From NCBI RefSeq assembly GCF_000689255.1, contig NZ_HG964446.1:2760854-2824853 (forward strand): a stretch of 64,000 nucleotides of DNA. The letters run 5' to 3'. The DNA is from Mycobacterium triplex (lineage in GTDB: Bacteria; Actinomycetota; Actinomycetes; Mycobacteriales; Mycobacteriaceae). The translations under genes and the position numbers were made by a program. Positions 1-11,727 of the stretch are shown here, piece after piece (the first letter of the stretch is position 1; each line of letters opens with the position of its first letter). The notes beneath the pieces are model-generated. The model was not told where the DNA came from, searched no databases, and was given only the letters and a program-made list of their open reading frames with translations.

Positions 1-213
1 GTCCAGTTCGCTGACGTGTCCCGACCTGGTACACCTTTACATGATCCGGGCAAGCTTGCGGCGGCCCTGGACGGGGTCCGAACGGGCCGCACGGGTCCGG
101 CAGCGCCTTCGGCCAAGGCCACCGCAGAGATTCGGGTCGACGGTGAAAGTTCAACGACGGGCGTGAACGGACCAGCTGGCAGCGGACCAAGGGGTGACGA
201 CGCGTGGCGATGA
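1..213 (+). CDS. cuvA: CuvA/YvcK-family protein, C-terminal end (partial)
   Basis: The reading frame is open from the first base of the window and ends at a TGA, giving about 70 residues of a C-terminus. The stretch [20 protein letters not shown] and the end RGDDAWR resemble the tail of M. tuberculosis Rv1422 (CuvA), a YvcK-like protein linked to cell wall precursor supply and growth under carbon stress. The middle of the tail is low complexity and looks divergent. It overlaps whiA by 10 bases, the usual arrangement in actinobacteria (rapZ-yvcK-whiA). The N-terminal nucleotide/UDP-sugar binding fold lies outside the window. Confidence 0.85.
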   Translation, partial: VQFADVSRPGTPLHDPGKLAAALDGVRTGRTGPAAPSAKATAEIRVDGESSTTGVNGPAGSGPRGDDAWR

Positions 214-1187
214 CGACCGAAGTCAAGGACGAACTGAGCCGCTTGGTAGTGAAATCGGTCAGCGCGCGTCGAGCCGAGGTCACCTCCCTGCTGCGGTTCG
301 CCGGCGGGCTGCACATCGTGGGCGGCCGCGTGGTCGTCGAGGCCGAGGTGGACCTGGGCAACATCGCCCGCCGGCTGCGCAAGGACATCTTCGACCTCTA
401 CGGCTACAACGCGGTCGTGCATGTGTTGTCGGCCAGCGGGATTCGCAAGAGCACCCGGTATGTGCTGCGGGTGGCCAACGACGGCGAGGCGCTGGCCCGC
501 CAGACCGGGCTGCTCGACATGCGCGGACGTCCGGTGCGCGGTCTGCCCGCCCAGGTCGTCGGCGGCAGCATCGGGGACGCCGAGGCCGCGTGGCGGGGCG
601 CCTTCTTGGCGCACGGGTCGCTGACCGAGCCCGGCCGTTCGTCGGCGCTGGAGGTCAGCTGCCCCGGCCCGGAAGCGGCGCTGGCGCTGGTCGGCGCGGC
701 CCGCCGGCTCGGGGTCAGCGCCAAGGCCCGCGAGGTGCGCGGCGCCGATCGCGTGGTGGTGCGCGACGGCGAGGCGATCGGCGCGCTGCTGACCCGGATG
801 GGTGCCCAGGACACCCGGCTGGTCTGGGAGGAACGCCGGATGCGTCGCGAGGTGCGCGCGACGGCCAACCGGCTGGCCAACTTCGACGACGCCAACCTGC
901 GCCGCTCGGCACGGGCCGCGGTCGCCGCGGCGGCCCGGGTGGAGCGGGCGCTGGAGATCCTCGGCGACACCGTCCCCGACCATCTGGCCTCGGCCGGCAA
1001 GCTGCGCGTCGAGCACCGGCAGGCCTCGCTGGAGGAGCTGGGCCGGCTTGCGGACCCCCCGATGACGAAAGACGCTGTGGCAGGCCGTATTCGGCGCTTG
1101 CTGTCGATGGCCGATCGTAAGGCGAAGGTCGAAGGCATCCCCGACACCGAGTCGGCCGTGACGCCGGATCTGCTGGAGGATGCTTAA
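204..1187 (+). CDS. whiA: WhiA sporulation-type transcriptional regulator
   Basis: This 327-residue protein is a full-length WhiA. The N-terminal two thirds form a degenerate LAGLIDADG homing-endonuclease-like fold without nuclease activity in the family, and the C-terminal part (about residues 240-310) carries the helix-turn-helix region including [20 protein letters not shown]. WhiA controls cell division and sporulation genes in Streptomyces; its mycobacterial role is less clear. The start chosen is the GTG that overlaps the cuvA end and gives [14 protein letters not shown], the N-terminus I remember for Rv1423. It is the last gene of the cuvA-whiA unit; a 93-base gap follows. Confidence 0.95.
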   Translation: MAMTTEVKDELSRLVVKSVSARRAEVTSLLRFAGGLHIVGGRVVVEAEVDLGNIARRLRKDIFDLYGYNAVVHVLSASGIRKSTRYVLRVANDGEALARQTGLLDMRGRPVRGLPAQVVGGSIGDAEAAWRGAFLAHGSLTEPGRSSALEVSCPGPEAALALVGAARRLGVSAKAREVRGADRVVVRDGEAIGALLTRMGAQDTRLVWEERRMRREVRATANRLANFDDANLRRSARAAVAAAARVERALEILGDTVPDHLASAGKLRVEHRQASLEELGRLADPPMTKDAVAGRIRRLLSMADRKAKVEGIPDTESAVTPDLLEDA

Positions 1188-1280
1188 CTAGCCACGACGC
1201 GGCGGGGGAAACGGGGGGCGCGTGGCGGGTTTGTTGACCAATGCTCGACTTGATTTGCTGGCGAGGACTACGGTCATCGC

Positions 1281-2669
1281 ATGAAGCGGCTTTCGAGCGT
1301 TGATGCGGCGTTTTGGTCTGCGGAAACCGCGGGCTGGCATATGCATGTCGGTGCACTGGCGCTGTGCGATCCCAGCGATACGCCGCAGTTCAGCTTTCAG
1401 CGCCTTCGGGAAGTGCTGATCGAGCGGCTGCCCGAGCTGCCGCAATTGCGCTGGCGGGTCACCGGGGCGCCGCTGGGGCTGGACCGGCCGTGGTTCGTCG
1501 AGGACTCCGAGCTCGACATCGACTTCCATGTCCGCCGCATCGGCGTTCCCGGTCCCGGGGGTCGGCGCGAGCTGGAGGAGCTGGTCGGCCGGCTGATGTC
1601 GTACAAGCTGGACCGCGCGCGCCCGCTATGGGAGCTGTGGGTGATCGAGGGGGTCGAAGGTGGCCGCATCGCGACGCTGACCAAGATGCACCACGCGATC
1701 GTCGACGGTGTCTCCGGGGCCGGGCTGGGTGAAATCCTGTTGGACGTCACGCCGGAACCTCGTCCGCCGCAACGGGAGACGGTCGGATCGCTGGTCGGCA
1801 TCCAGATTCCGGGGATCGAACGCCGCGCGGTGGGCGCGCTGGTCAACATCGGCGTCAAGACGCCGTTCCGGATCGCCCGGTTGGTGGAGCAGACGGTGCG
1901 CCAGCAGGTCGCCGCGCTGGGTCTCGCCAGTCGGCCGCCGCGCTTCTTCGAGGCACCCAAAACCCGGTTCAACGCACCCGTTTCGCCGCACCGCCGCGTC
2001 ACCGGGGCCCGTGTCGAGCTGGCGCGCGCCAAGGTCGTCAAGGACGCCTACGGCGTCAAGCTCAACGACGTCGTACTGGCGCTGGTGGCCGGTGCCGCCC
2101 GCGAATATCTGCAGAAGCGCGGTGAGCTGCCGGCCAAACCGCTGATCGCGCAGATCCCGGTCTCCACCCGCACCGACGCCGACAAGGACGACGTCGGCAA
2201 CAAGATCAGCTCGATGACGGCCTCGCTTGCCACCGACATCGAGGACCCGGCCGAGCGGCTGCGCGCCATCCACGAAAGCACGCAAAGCGCCAAGGTCATG
2301 GCCGAGGCGCTGTCGGCGCATCAGATCATGGGGCTCACCGAGACGACCCCGCCCGGACTGTTGCAGTTGGCCGCACGCGCGTACACCGCCACCGGGCTGT
2401 CGCGAAACCTGGCTCCGCTCAACCTGGTTGTGTCGAATGTTCCCGGTCCGCCGATGCCGCTGTACATGGCCGGGGCGAAGCTGGAATCGCTGGTGCCACT
2501 GGGCCCGCCGGTGATGGACATCGCGCTGAACATCACCTGCTTCTCCTACACGGACTACCTGGACTTCGGTTTCGTGACGACACCGGAGGTGGCCAGCGAC
2601 ATCGACGACATGGCCGATGCCATCGAGCCGGCGCTGACCGAACTCGAGAAGGCGATGGAGGCGGGTTAG
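1281..2669 (+). CDS. Wax ester synthase/diacylglycerol acyltransferase (WS/DGAT, Tgs family)
   Basis: The 462-residue protein has the WS/DGAT active-site motif HHAIVDG at residues 137-143, plus the family C-terminal region with [18 protein letters not shown] near residue 385. Such enzymes transfer a fatty acyl group from acyl-CoA to diacylglycerol or a fatty alcohol, making triacylglycerol or wax ester. It corresponds in position to M. tuberculosis Rv1425. The ATG start gives [12 protein letters not shown], typical for the family. It converges with lipO; the two ends overlap by 4 bases. Substrate preference cannot be read from sequence. Confidence 0.92.
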   Translation: MKRLSSVDAAFWSAETAGWHMHVGALALCDPSDTPQFSFQRLREVLIERLPELPQLRWRVTGAPLGLDRPWFVEDSELDIDFHVRRIGVPGPGGRRELEELVGRLMSYKLDRARPLWELWVIEGVEGGRIATLTKMHHAIVDGVSGAGLGEILLDVTPEPRPPQRETVGSLVGIQIPGIERRAVGALVNIGVKTPFRIARLVEQTVRQQVAALGLASRPPRFFEAPKTRFNAPVSPHRRVTGARVELARAKVVKDAYGVKLNDVVLALVAGAAREYLQKRGELPAKPLIAQIPVSTRTDADKDDVGNKISSMTASLATDIEDPAERLRAIHESTQSAKVMAEALSAHQIMGLTETTPPGLLQLAARAYTATGLSRNLAPLNLVVSNVPGPPMPLYMAGAKLESLVPLGPPVMDIALNITCFSYTDYLDFGFVTTPEVASDIDDMADAIEPALTELEKAMEAG

Positions 2670-3916
2670 TCGCGGCGCAGGTAGGTCGTCGCGTACACCC
2701 AGGACAAGAACCGCGCGACCGCCTCGGCCGATTTGTGCGCCCGCGGGGAGCCGAAGATGTCGAAAGCGTGCTGCGCATATGGCAATTCGGCATACGCGAC
2801 CGGGGATTTCGACACCGCGCGCAGTTCCTCGACGAACTCCTGCGCCTCGCCGACGGGGATCAGCGAATCGTCGTGGCCGTGCAGGATGAAGAACGGTGGC
2901 GCATCGGCGCGTAGCTGCCGGATCGGCGACGCGTCGAGGTAGACGTCGCGGTGGGAGGCGAATTTGCGTTTCACGACGAACTTTTCGAGCAACTCGACGA
3001 ACTCGCGGCGCCCTTCGCCGCTGGTGGAGAACCAGTCGTAGCGTCCGTACACCGGAACTGCGGCGACCACCGAGGTGTCGGCGTCTTCGAAACCCGGCTG
3101 GAATTGTGGGTCATTGGGCGTCAGCGCGGCCAGCGCGGAAAGGTGCCCGCCCGCCGAACCGCCGGTGATGGCAACGAAATTCGGGTCCCCGCCGTAGGCG
3201 GCGATGTTCTCCTTCACCCACGCCAGTGCCCGTTTGACGTCGACGATATGGTCGGGCCAGGTGTGCTTCGGAGAAACCCGATAGCCGACCGACACACAAA
3301 CCCAGCCGCGCGCGGCCAGATGACTCATCAGGGGATAGGCCTGCGGGCGGCGCATCCCGATCACCCAGGCGCCACCGGGGACTTGCACCAGCACGGGCGC
3401 CTTGCCGTCGCGCGGCAGGTCGCGGCGCCGCCAGATGTCGGCCCGGTTGGCGCGGTGCGGCCCGTAGGCCACGACGTTGGTCTTCTCGACATAGTGCCGC
3501 CGAGCCACGGTGATGCCCAGCGGCAGGCTGAGCCGTCCCCGGCGCTCCGGCGCGGTTTGCGGCAATGCGGCCACCGCCTCGCGATAATCGGGACCCAGCT
3601 GTTCGGCCAGCCCCGCCTCCAGCACCGGGCCCGGGGTGGTGACGTTGCGATGGCGGATCACCGCGAGGATCGCCCACGACGCCGCCGTCAGGGCCAGCGC
3701 CGCTTTGCCCCGGCGTCCGGCGAAGTCGCCGCGGCGGCCGCGCCGCAGGACGTCGGCCAACGAACCGGCGAAGTACAGGCCGGGCACTTCCGAGGTCGGC
3801 CAGCCGAACCAGAACACCAGCACGGTCCGGTAACCCTTGCGGGCCAGCGGCCGTAATCCGTTGGCGGCGTTGGCCAATTCGATGGCCGCGCGCAACAGCG
3901 GCCTGCGGCGGCGCAT
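2666..3916 (-). CDS. lipO: Alpha/beta-hydrolase esterase, LipO-like
   Basis: The protein is 416 residues when started at the ATG that overlaps the fadD12 stop (ATGA-type junction), although the frame stays open far upstream. It has a hormone-sensitive-lipase-like fold: a PGGAW oxyanion-hole segment replaces the usual HGGG, the nucleophile elbow is GGSAGG with Ser near residue 254, and the likely Asp and His lie in HDDSLIP and QHAFD near the C-terminus. It is the last gene of a three-gene lipid operon and presumably hydrolyses an ester or lipid; the substrate is unknown. Confidence 0.88.
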   Translation of the reverse strand: MRRRRPLLRAAIELANAANGLRPLARKGYRTVLVFWFGWPTSEVPGLYFAGSLADVLRRGRRGDFAGRRGKAALALTAASWAILAVIRHRNVTTPGPVLEAGLAEQLGPDYREAVAALPQTAPERRGRLSLPLGITVARRHYVEKTNVVAYGPHRANRADIWRRRDLPRDGKAPVLVQVPGGAWVIGMRRPQAYPLMSHLAARGWVCVSVGYRVSPKHTWPDHIVDVKRALAWVKENIAAYGGDPNFVAITGGSAGGHLSALAALTPNDPQFQPGFEDADTSVVAAVPVYGRYDWFSTSGEGRREFVELLEKFVVKRKFASHRDVYLDASPIRQLRADAPPFFILHGHDDSLIPVGEAQEFVEELRAVSKSPVAYAELPYAQHAFDIFGSPRAHKSAEAVARFLSWVYATTYLRRD

Positions 3917-5544
3917 CAGTCGTTCACCCGTGATTGCAGCTCGGCGCGCACGATCTTGCCGGTGCTGCTGCGGGGCAGCTCGTGCAGAACCGAGATCTCG
4001 CGCGGCACTTTGTAATTGGCGAGGTTGTCGCGGACGTGTTGCTTGAGCGTATCGGGCGTGGCGGTGGCGCCGGGTGCGAGCACCACGAACGCCGCCAGCC
4101 GCTGGCCGTACTGTTCGTCGTCCACGCCGATCACCGCGGCCTCGGCCACGTCCGGGTGCGCGGCAAGGGTCTTCTCCACCTCGATCGGGTAGACGTTCTC
4201 GCCGCCGGAGACGATCATCTCGTCGTCGCGGCCGACGACGAACAGTCGCCCGGCCTCGTCGAGATAGCCGACGTCGCCCGAGGACATGAACCCGGCGTGG
4301 AAGTCTTTGGTCGTGCCGGAGGTGTACCCGTCGAACTGGGTGTCGTTGCGGACGTAGATGGTGCCGACCTCGCCGGTGGGCATTTCGTTGAATTCCGGGT
4401 CCAGGATCCGGATCTCGGTTCCGCCGGCCGGCTTGCCCGCGGTGTCGGGTGCGGCACGCAGGTCCGCCGGTGTGGCCGTGGCGATCATGCCCGCCTCGGT
4501 CGCGTTGTAGTTGTTGTAGATCACGTCGCCGAACTGATCCATGAACGCGGTGACGACGTCGGGCCGCATCCGCGAACCCGACGCCGCGGCGAACCGTAAT
4601 GACTTGCCGCTGTAGCGGTTCCGGACGTCGTCGGGCAGGTCCATGATGCGGTCGAACATCACCGGCACCACCGCCAGGCCGGTCGCCCGGTGCCGGTCGA
4701 CGAGCTCCAGCGTCGCCTCCGGGTCGAACTTGCGACGGGTGACGATCGTGCAGGCCATCGACGCGGCGAAGATCAGCTGTGAGAACCCCCAGGCGTGGAA
4801 CATCGGCGCGACGATCACGATCGTCTCCTCCGCCCGCCACGGCGTGCGGTCCAGAATCGCCTTGAGCGTGCCGATGCCGGCGCCACCGCCAGACTGCTTG
4901 GCGCCCTTGGGACTTCCGGTGGTCCCGGAGGTCAGCAGGATCATCCTGCCCTTGCCGCCGGTGCGCTCCGGCCCCAGTCCGGCATGCGAGGTGATCAGCT
5001 GCTCCACCGTCAGGTCATGCGGGCCTTCGGTCCACGCCACGATCCGGGTGGCGTCCGGCTTGTCGGCCAGCGCGCGGTCCACCGTCGCGGTGAACTCCTC
5101 GTCGTAGATCGCGGCGTCGACGCCCTCGCGGTTGACCACCTCGGCCATCGCCGGCCCGGCGAACGACGTGTTCAGCAGTACCACGTCGGAGCCGATCCGG
5201 CTGGCCGCCACCACCGCCTCGACGAAGCCGCGGTGATTGCGGCACATGATTCCGAGCACCTTCGGCCGGCCCGACGGCAGCCGCTGCAGCGCGGCCGCCA
5301 GCGCGTTGATCCGATCGTCGAGCTGGCGCCAGGTCAGCGTGCCGAGTTCGTCGATCAGGGCGGGGCGGTCCGGGCAGCGCTGCGCGGCGCCGGCGAAACC
5401 GACCGTCATGCCCATGCCCTCGCGACGCATCGCCGCGGCCATCTTGAGGTAGCGGTCGGGCCGCATCGGCGCGATCATCCGGGCGCGTCGCAGCGTCGCC
5501 AGGACGCCCAAGGCGCCGCGAGCCTGATCCAGGGGAGACGGCAT
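3916..5544 (-). CDS. fadD12: Fatty-acid CoA/AMP ligase FadD12
   Basis: This 542-residue adenylate-forming enzyme activates a fatty acid with ATP, giving acyl-AMP and then acyl-CoA. Visible core motifs are the P-loop-like LLTSGTTGSPKGA near residue 205, the hinge region SSGDVGYLDE followed by VVGRDDEMI near residue 425, and a C-terminal SSTGKIVRAEL that holds the catalytic lysine. The start gives MPSPLDQARGALG; an internal ATG (MRPDRYLKMA) is an alternative. It lies 3 bases after the acyltransferase gene and overlaps lipO, so the three are probably co-transcribed. It matches Rv1427c in order. Confidence 0.9.
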   Translation of the reverse strand: MPSPLDQARGALGVLATLRRARMIAPMRPDRYLKMAAAMRREGMGMTVGFAGAAQRCPDRPALIDELGTLTWRQLDDRINALAAALQRLPSGRPKVLGIMCRNHRGFVEAVVAASRIGSDVVLLNTSFAGPAMAEVVNREGVDAAIYDEEFTATVDRALADKPDATRIVAWTEGPHDLTVEQLITSHAGLGPERTGGKGRMILLTSGTTGSPKGAKQSGGGAGIGTLKAILDRTPWRAEETIVIVAPMFHAWGFSQLIFAASMACTIVTRRKFDPEATLELVDRHRATGLAVVPVMFDRIMDLPDDVRNRYSGKSLRFAAASGSRMRPDVVTAFMDQFGDVIYNNYNATEAGMIATATPADLRAAPDTAGKPAGGTEIRILDPEFNEMPTGEVGTIYVRNDTQFDGYTSGTTKDFHAGFMSSGDVGYLDEAGRLFVVGRDDEMIVSGGENVYPIEVEKTLAAHPDVAEAAVIGVDDEQYGQRLAAFVVLAPGATATPDTLKQHVRDNLANYKVPREISVLHELPRSSTGKIVRAELQSRVND

Positions 5545-5547
5545 GGC

Positions 5548-6372
5548 TCAGCCCAGAATCGGGAAGCGGCGCTTGGCGGCGAGGTCGTTGAGGGCCTCCT
5601 GCATGACCGCTCGCACGTGCGCGTCGACCTCGTCGACGTCGGGATCTTCGCCGAACCGCGCGGCGATGTCGATGGGTTCGAGCACCTGCGTGACGATCTT
5701 GGTGGGCAGCGGGACGTTTGGCGGGACGACGGCGCTGAACCCGAACGGGAAGCCGAACGAGACCGGCAGGATGGCGCTGCGCAGCAGGCGCTTGATGCCC
5801 AGCCGCTCGGCCAGCCAGGTGCCGCGGGTCAGGTACAGCTGTGTCTCCTGGCCGCCGATGGACACCGCGGGAACGATCGGCACGCCCGCTTCGATCGCGG
5901 TGCTGACGTATCCCTTGCGGCCGTTGAAGTCGATGACGTTCTCCGCGACGGTCGGCCGGTAGGCGTCGTAGTCACCGCCGGGAAAGACGACGACCACGCC
6001 GCCGGACCGCAACGCCTTGGCGGCGTTGCGCCGGTTGGCCCGGATGTAGCCGGCGCGCCGGAACAGCCCGCCGGTGAAGCCCAGGAACAGGATGTCGTGG
6101 CTCAGCGTGTAGACCGGCCGCTGGTAGCCGAATTTCTCGTAGAAGTCGACGCTGAAGATTGGGACGTCCATCGGGAACATGCCGCCGGAGTGGTTGCCGA
6201 CCACCAGCGCCCCGCCGGGCGGGAAGGTGTCCAGGCCGTGCACCTCCGAGCGGAAGTACCTCTTCAGGACCGGGCGCAGCACACCCATCAGGCGTTGGGT
6301 CAGGCCCGGGTCGAATTGGCCGATCTCGGGGTCCCCCACATCTCGGCCGTCGCTATCGCCCACTTCGCTCAC
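5548..6372 (-). CDS. Lysophospholipid acyltransferase-like protein
   Basis: The 274-residue protein belongs to the LPLAT superfamily. The acyltransferase block is GGALVVGNHSGGMFPMDVP near residue 60, where the usual HX4D appears as a histidine followed by a more distant Asp, as in the DGAT/MGAT-like subgroup. A second block VVVFPGGDYDAYRP near residue 130 corresponds to the acyl-acceptor site. It is first in the operon with fadD12 and lipO (Rv1428c-Rv1426c order), which suggests that a FadD-activated acyl chain is transferred to a glycerolipid; that is inference. Confidence 0.85.
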   Translation of the reverse strand: MSEVGDSDGRDVGDPEIGQFDPGLTQRLMGVLRPVLKRYFRSEVHGLDTFPPGGALVVGNHSGGMFPMDVPIFSVDFYEKFGYQRPVYTLSHDILFLGFTGGLFRRAGYIRANRRNAAKALRSGGVVVVFPGGDYDAYRPTVAENVIDFNGRKGYVSTAIEAGVPIVPAVSIGGQETQLYLTRGTWLAERLGIKRLLRSAILPVSFGFPFGFSAVVPPNVPLPTKIVTQVLEPIDIAARFGEDPDVDEVDAHVRAVMQEALNDLAAKRRFPILG

Positions 6373-6528
6373 CGATGCCCCCTTTGGCGTCGCTCGACCG
6401 TCCCGTGTTGAGTCCCTCGATGGTAGCCAGGGCTCTCATTTGGATGGCCAACAGGCAAACACGCTTACCTTGCGGCTTCCGGTCGCGCACAGTGATGGGT
6501 GGGGGAGAACCGGATGGAAGGTGGCGGC

Positions 6529-7800
6529 ATGGTCGACGTCATTGTGGACCCGATGTCGGTGATCGCGCGGGAGATGGATCGCATTCGGGAGGACTTCATC
6601 GCCGAGGTCTTCGAGGAGATCAAGGCCGAAAATCGCGACCTCAATTACGACGCCGCAATGGTGGATCTGTGGCGGGCCAGCCTCACCGACAGCGTGCTCG
6701 CCGGCATCGAATTCCTGGCCCAAGGCGCGACGGCCGAGTGGCTGGAGGCCCCGGCGGCGTCGGTGGCCTACGTGCGCGCGGCCGCGCGGCGCGACGTTCC
6801 GCTGTCGGTGTTGGTGCGGGCACACCGCATCGTGCACTCGCGGTTCCTGGAAGCGGCGATACGGTTCGTGGCGCTGGTGGACCCGGCCCGGCAGGTGCCG
6901 ACGATCGTCGACCTGGTGTCTCGCTCGGCGAGTTTCGTCGACGCCGTGGCCGATCAGCTGACGGTCTCTTACGAGCTGGAGCGCGACGAATGCGCGAGCG
7001 ATCACAGCGGCCGGCGGCCGCTGGCGGGCGGCGAGGTGCGGGACACCATTCCGGTCGCCGCCGCGGTGGCCGACAGCGTACTGACCTATCCGCTGGACGG
7101 TGTGCACGTCGCCGCGGCGCTGTGGGTGCACGAGACGGTACCGATCCAGGACGTGGTGACGTCGTTCGAGCGGGTGCGACGCGCCGTGGGGGCCGCGGTG
7201 GGCGCGGTCAACGGCACGCTGATGGTGCCGACGGGTGACCGCGAGGCGCGGTTGTGGTTTGCGCTCGACGAATCTGGCAAACGGGAGATCGACCAGGCGC
7301 GGGTGCGCGCGGCTTTCGAGTCCGCGGGCGTACGGGCCGGTCTGGCGGTCGGTCGGGTCGAAGACGGGCAAGTCGGCTTCCGGGCGTCGCTGAAACAGGC
7401 GGAGCGGGTGAAGACGGTCGCTTTTGCCGGCGGTGGCAGCGGCGATGCCCGTGCGGTTTTCTACCGCGAGGTCGCGCCAATTGCGTTGATGGCAGGCGAC
7501 TTGGACGAGTTGCGCTCCTTCGTCGCAGATGCGCTCGGCGAGCTCGGACACGACGACGAGCGCACCGGGTGGCTGCGCGAGACGTTGCGCGAGTACTTGT
7601 CCCGCAATCGCGATCACGTAGCGACAGCCGACGCAATGCAGTTGCCGCCCAACATCATTCAGGAAGCCGTGGCGCGGGCCGGGCAGCTGTGCGGGCAGCG
7701 TTTCGGCGACCCCGACGCGACGTTGCGACTGCAGATCGCGCTGGAGGCCTGCCGGTGGATGGCCCCGGCGGTGTTGCACATGGCCCACGAATGTCCTTAG
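6529..7800 (+). CDS. PucR-family helix-turn-helix regulator
   Basis: The protein is 423 residues from the ATG preceded by GGAAGGTGGCGGC; in-frame ATGs 15 and 30 bases upstream are less well placed. The N-terminal half is a helical sensor region of the type often annotated RsbRD-like, and the C-terminus has the PucR HTH block (LRETLREYLSRNRDHVATAD, near residues 340-360). It corresponds to Rv1429. It is divergent from the acyltransferase-fadD12-lipO operon across 156 bases, so it could regulate that operon, but no operator was identified. Confidence 0.82.
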   Translation: MVDVIVDPMSVIAREMDRIREDFIAEVFEEIKAENRDLNYDAAMVDLWRASLTDSVLAGIEFLAQGATAEWLEAPAASVAYVRAAARRDVPLSVLVRAHRIVHSRFLEAAIRFVALVDPARQVPTIVDLVSRSASFVDAVADQLTVSYELERDECASDHSGRRPLAGGEVRDTIPVAAAVADSVLTYPLDGVHVAAALWVHETVPIQDVVTSFERVRRAVGAAVGAVNGTLMVPTGDREARLWFALDESGKREIDQARVRAAFESAGVRAGLAVGRVEDGQVGFRASLKQAERVKTVAFAGGGSGDARAVFYREVAPIALMAGDLDELRSFVADALGELGHDDERTGWLRETLREYLSRNRDHVATADAMQLPPNIIQEAVARAGQLCGQRFGDPDATLRLQIALEACRWMAPAVLHMAHECP

Positions 7801-7973
7801 CAGCCACCGTCTCTGACCCGTTGAAGTAGTCACGGCCTCCGAGCGGCTGACCTGGCGATTATGCCGTACTAGCAAAAGCGACATACGGTTAGTCGCCGAA
7901 GCATATGGCGCTGGCCGGATTCGGGGGGTTATGGTTACCGCGCTAAACAGTGAACTGCCAGTTGAGAGAAGAA

Positions 7974-8447
7974 ATGATGGACTTCGCTGGTTTGTCTGAC
8001 GAGCGTGATGCACGCTCGGTCGCTGCGCACACATCAAGTGGTGCCCGTGACCGGCGCGGGCGTCACCCTCGCGGCGCCGCAGTCCGTCCCGGTCCGGGGT
8101 ATGTCCGACAATCGGGATCCTCGATCACGACTGGCCGTCCGCTCGTTGGGTTGGATCGTTCCGCGGTTGCGGCCGACACGGCCGATCAGCGTCAGGCCGA
8201 CTACTTTCTGCGTCTGCTCACCGCGAACCGCCGGCTGCTCGACCAACGGATCGACGGCTACCGCAAGGCGATTGCCGTCGCTGAAGCCAGAGGCGACGGC
8301 GAAAGCGCAATCGTCTTCCGGCGCACGGCGCGCGTCGAGGAGCAGGAACGCAAGGCGCTCGACGACCTGATCGAGAAGCTGCAGCGCCGATTTGTGGTTC
8401 AGCCCACAGCCGAGGTTCCGCGGGGACCGCGCCTTGTGGTCCGCTAG
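7974..8447 (+). CDS. Hypothetical protein with helical C-terminal half
   Basis: I do not recognise this 157-residue protein. The start is the ATG of a doubled ATGATG preceded by GAGAGAAGA, a reasonable ribosome site; another start 24 bases upstream is possible. The N-terminal half is rich in Arg, Gly and Ser and looks disordered. The second half (from about residue 75, YFLRLLTANRRLLDQRIDGY onward) is strongly helical with alternating charge and may form a coiled coil. Codon use in that half is typical of mycobacterial coding DNA. It stands alone between the PucR regulator and gap. Confidence 0.6.
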   Translation: MMDFAGLSDERDARSVAAHTSSGARDRRGRHPRGAAVRPGPGYVRQSGSSITTGRPLVGLDRSAVAADTADQRQADYFLRLLTANRRLLDQRIDGYRKAIAVAEARGDGESAIVFRRTARVEEQERKALDDLIEKLQRRFVVQPTAEVPRGPRLVVR

Positions 8448-8563
8448 GACCGCAACTACGTCCAACGATCGCGCCACGGGTCGGGTCCGGGGCCATCTAG
8501 CTCGACGTTTGGCCCGCTGGGGTTCGGGACTGTTACCGGCCCAGCAACCGTTGCTCCTACTGA

Positions 8564-9634
<1,071 letters not shown>

Positions 9635-9637
9635 ATC

Positions 9638-10891
9638 GTGGCCGTCCCAAACCTCGAAGACCTTCTGTCCGAGGGTGTTTCGGGCCGTGCCGTGCTGGTG
9701 CGTTCCGACCTCAACGTCCCGCTCAACGATACCGGCGAGATCACCGACCCGGGTCGGATCACCGCGTCGGTCCCGACGCTGAAGGCGCTGCTGGACGGCG
9801 GCGCCAAGGTGGTGGTGGCCGCGCACCTGGGTCGCCCCAAGGACGGGCCCGACCCGAAGCTGTCGCTGGCGCCGGTCGCGGCCGCACTCGGCGAGCAACT
9901 GGGCCGGCACGTGCAGCTGGCGGGCTTCGATCAAACCGGAGTCGTCGGTACCGACGCGTTGGCGCGTGCCGAGGGGCTGACCGACGGCGACATCATGTTG
10001 CTGGAGAACATCCGCTTCGACGCCCGCGAGACCAGTAAAGACGACGCCGAGCGGCTGGTGTTGGCCAAGAAACTGGCCGAATTGGTGTGGCCGGGAGGTG
10101 CTTTCGTCTCCGACGGCTTCGGCGTGGTCCATCGCAAGCAGGCCTCGGTCTACGACGTCGCCACGCTGCTGCCGCACTACGCCGGCACACTTGTGGCCGA
10201 CGAGATCCGGGTGCTGGAGCAGTTGACCAGCTCGACCACCCGGCCCTACGCGGTGGTGCTCGGCGGGTCGAAGGTGTCCGACAAGCTCGGCGTCATCGAG
10301 TCGCTGGCGACCAAGGCCGACAGCATCGTGATCGGCGGCGGGATGTGCTTCACCTTCCTTGCCGCAGAAGGCTTTTCGGTGGGCAAATCGCTGCTCGAAG
10401 AGGACATGGTCGAGACCTGCCGCCGGCTGCTGGACACCTACGTCGACGTATTGCGTCTGCCGATGGACATCGTGGTCGGCGACAAATTCGCCGCCGATGC
10501 GTCACCGCAAACGGTCGCGGCTGACGCCATCCCGGATGACCAGATGGGTCTGGACATCGGGCCCGGGTCGGTGAAACGCTTTGCGGCGCTGCTGTCCAAC
10601 GCCCAGACGGTGTTCTGGAACGGCCCGATGGGCGTCTTCGAATTCCCGGGGTTCGCCGCCGGCACCCGCGGTGTCGCCGAGGCGATCGTCGCGGCGACCG
10701 GCAAGGGCGCCTTCAGCGTGGTGGGCGGTGGTGATTCCGCGGCGGCCGTGCGCGCGCTCGGCATTCCCGAGGACGACTTCTCGCACATATCCACCGGCGG
10801 CGGCGCATCGCTGGAATACCTGGAGGGCAAGCAGCTACCGGGCATCGAGGTGTTGAGTCGCCCGCAGCCGAGCGAAGGGGAGCAGAAGTGA
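9638..10891 (+). CDS. pgk: Phosphoglycerate kinase
   Basis: The 417-residue enzyme transfers phosphate from 1,3-bisphosphoglycerate to ADP. The N-terminal substrate block [12 protein letters not shown], the basic patch [13 protein letters not shown], and the C-terminal nucleotide region ([26 protein letters not shown]) are all intact. The GTG start lies 3 bases after gap. Its last 4 bases (GTGA) are shared with the tpiA start, so translation is probably coupled. Confidence 0.97.
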   Translation: MAVPNLEDLLSEGVSGRAVLVRSDLNVPLNDTGEITDPGRITASVPTLKALLDGGAKVVVAAHLGRPKDGPDPKLSLAPVAAALGEQLGRHVQLAGFDQTGVVGTDALARAEGLTDGDIMLLENIRFDARETSKDDAERLVLAKKLAELVWPGGAFVSDGFGVVHRKQASVYDVATLLPHYAGTLVADEIRVLEQLTSSTTRPYAVVLGGSKVSDKLGVIESLATKADSIVIGGGMCFTFLAAEGFSVGKSLLEEDMVETCRRLLDTYVDVLRLPMDIVVGDKFAADASPQTVAADAIPDDQMGLDIGPGSVKRFAALLSNAQTVFWNGPMGVFEFPGFAAGTRGVAEAIVAATGKGAFSVVGGGDSAAAVRALGIPEDDFSHISTGGGASLEYLEGKQLPGIEVLSRPQPSEGEQK

Positions 10892-11673
10892 GCCGTAAGC
10901 CGCTGATCGCCGGCAACTGGAAGATGAACCTCAACCACTTCGAGGCCATCGCGCTGGTGCAGAAGATCGCATTCGCGTTGCCGGACAAGTACTTTGACAA
11001 GGTCGACGTCACGGTGCTGCCGCCGTTCACCAACCTGCGCAGTGTGCAGACGCTGGTCGACGGCGACAAGCTGCGGTTGACCTACGGTGCCCAGGACCTG
11101 TCCCCGCACGAGTCCGGCGCCTACACCGGCGACATCAGCGGCACCTTCCTGGCCAAGCTGGGCTGCACGTTCGTCGTCGTCGGGCACTCCGAACGGCGCA
11201 CCTACCACAACGAGGACGACGCGCTGGTGGCCGCCAAGGCCGCGGCCGCACTCAAGAACGGCCTGACCCCGATCGTGTGCGTCGGCGAGCACCTCGACAT
11301 CCGTGAGGCCGGCAAGCACGTCAGCCACTGTGCGGCGCAGGTGCGCGAGTCGCTGGCCGGGCTGTCGGCCGAGCAGATCGGCCAGGTCGTCATCGCCTAC
11401 GAGCCCGTGTGGGCGATCGGCACCGGCCGGGTGGCCAGTGCCGAGGACGCCCAGGAGGTCTGTGCGGCGATCCGCGCGCAGCTGGGCGAGCTGGCGTCAC
11501 CCCAGATCGCCGAGACCGTGCGGGTGCTCTACGGCGGCTCGGTGAACGCCAAGAACGTCGGCGAGATCGTCGCGCAGGACGACGTCGACGGCGGGCTGGT
11601 CGGGGGAGCGTCGCTGGAGGGCGAGCAATTCGCGACGCTCGCCGCCATCGCCGCCGGTGGTCCGCTGCCCTGA
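10888..11673 (+). CDS. tpiA: Triosephosphate isomerase
   Basis: The 261-residue TIM barrel interconverts dihydroxyacetone phosphate and glyceraldehyde-3-phosphate. The substrate loop GNWKMN near residue 9, the electrophilic His in VVGHSERR, the catalytic Glu in [11 protein letters not shown] (followed by loop 6), and the phosphate-binding YGGSVN and GGLVGGASL segments are present. The GTG start overlaps the pgk stop. It ends the glycolytic operon, with secG 54 bases further on, as in other mycobacteria. Confidence 0.97.
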   Translation: MSRKPLIAGNWKMNLNHFEAIALVQKIAFALPDKYFDKVDVTVLPPFTNLRSVQTLVDGDKLRLTYGAQDLSPHESGAYTGDISGTFLAKLGCTFVVVGHSERRTYHNEDDALVAAKAAAALKNGLTPIVCVGEHLDIREAGKHVSHCAAQVRESLAGLSAEQIGQVVIAYEPVWAIGTGRVASAEDAQEVCAAIRAQLGELASPQIAETVRVLYGGSVNAKNVGEIVAQDDVDGGLVGGASLEGEQFATLAAIAAGGPLP

Positions 11674-11727
11674 GCACTCCGAGCGTCGGTTACGGCCGGC
11701 CGAGCGGCAACCGGTAAGCTGTCCGTC

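Noticed and set aside
2666..4840. lipO as a 724-residue protein
   Set aside because: The upstream half overlaps fadD12 in another frame and is Arg/Asp-rich with no similarity; the ATG at the fadD12 stop gives the family length.
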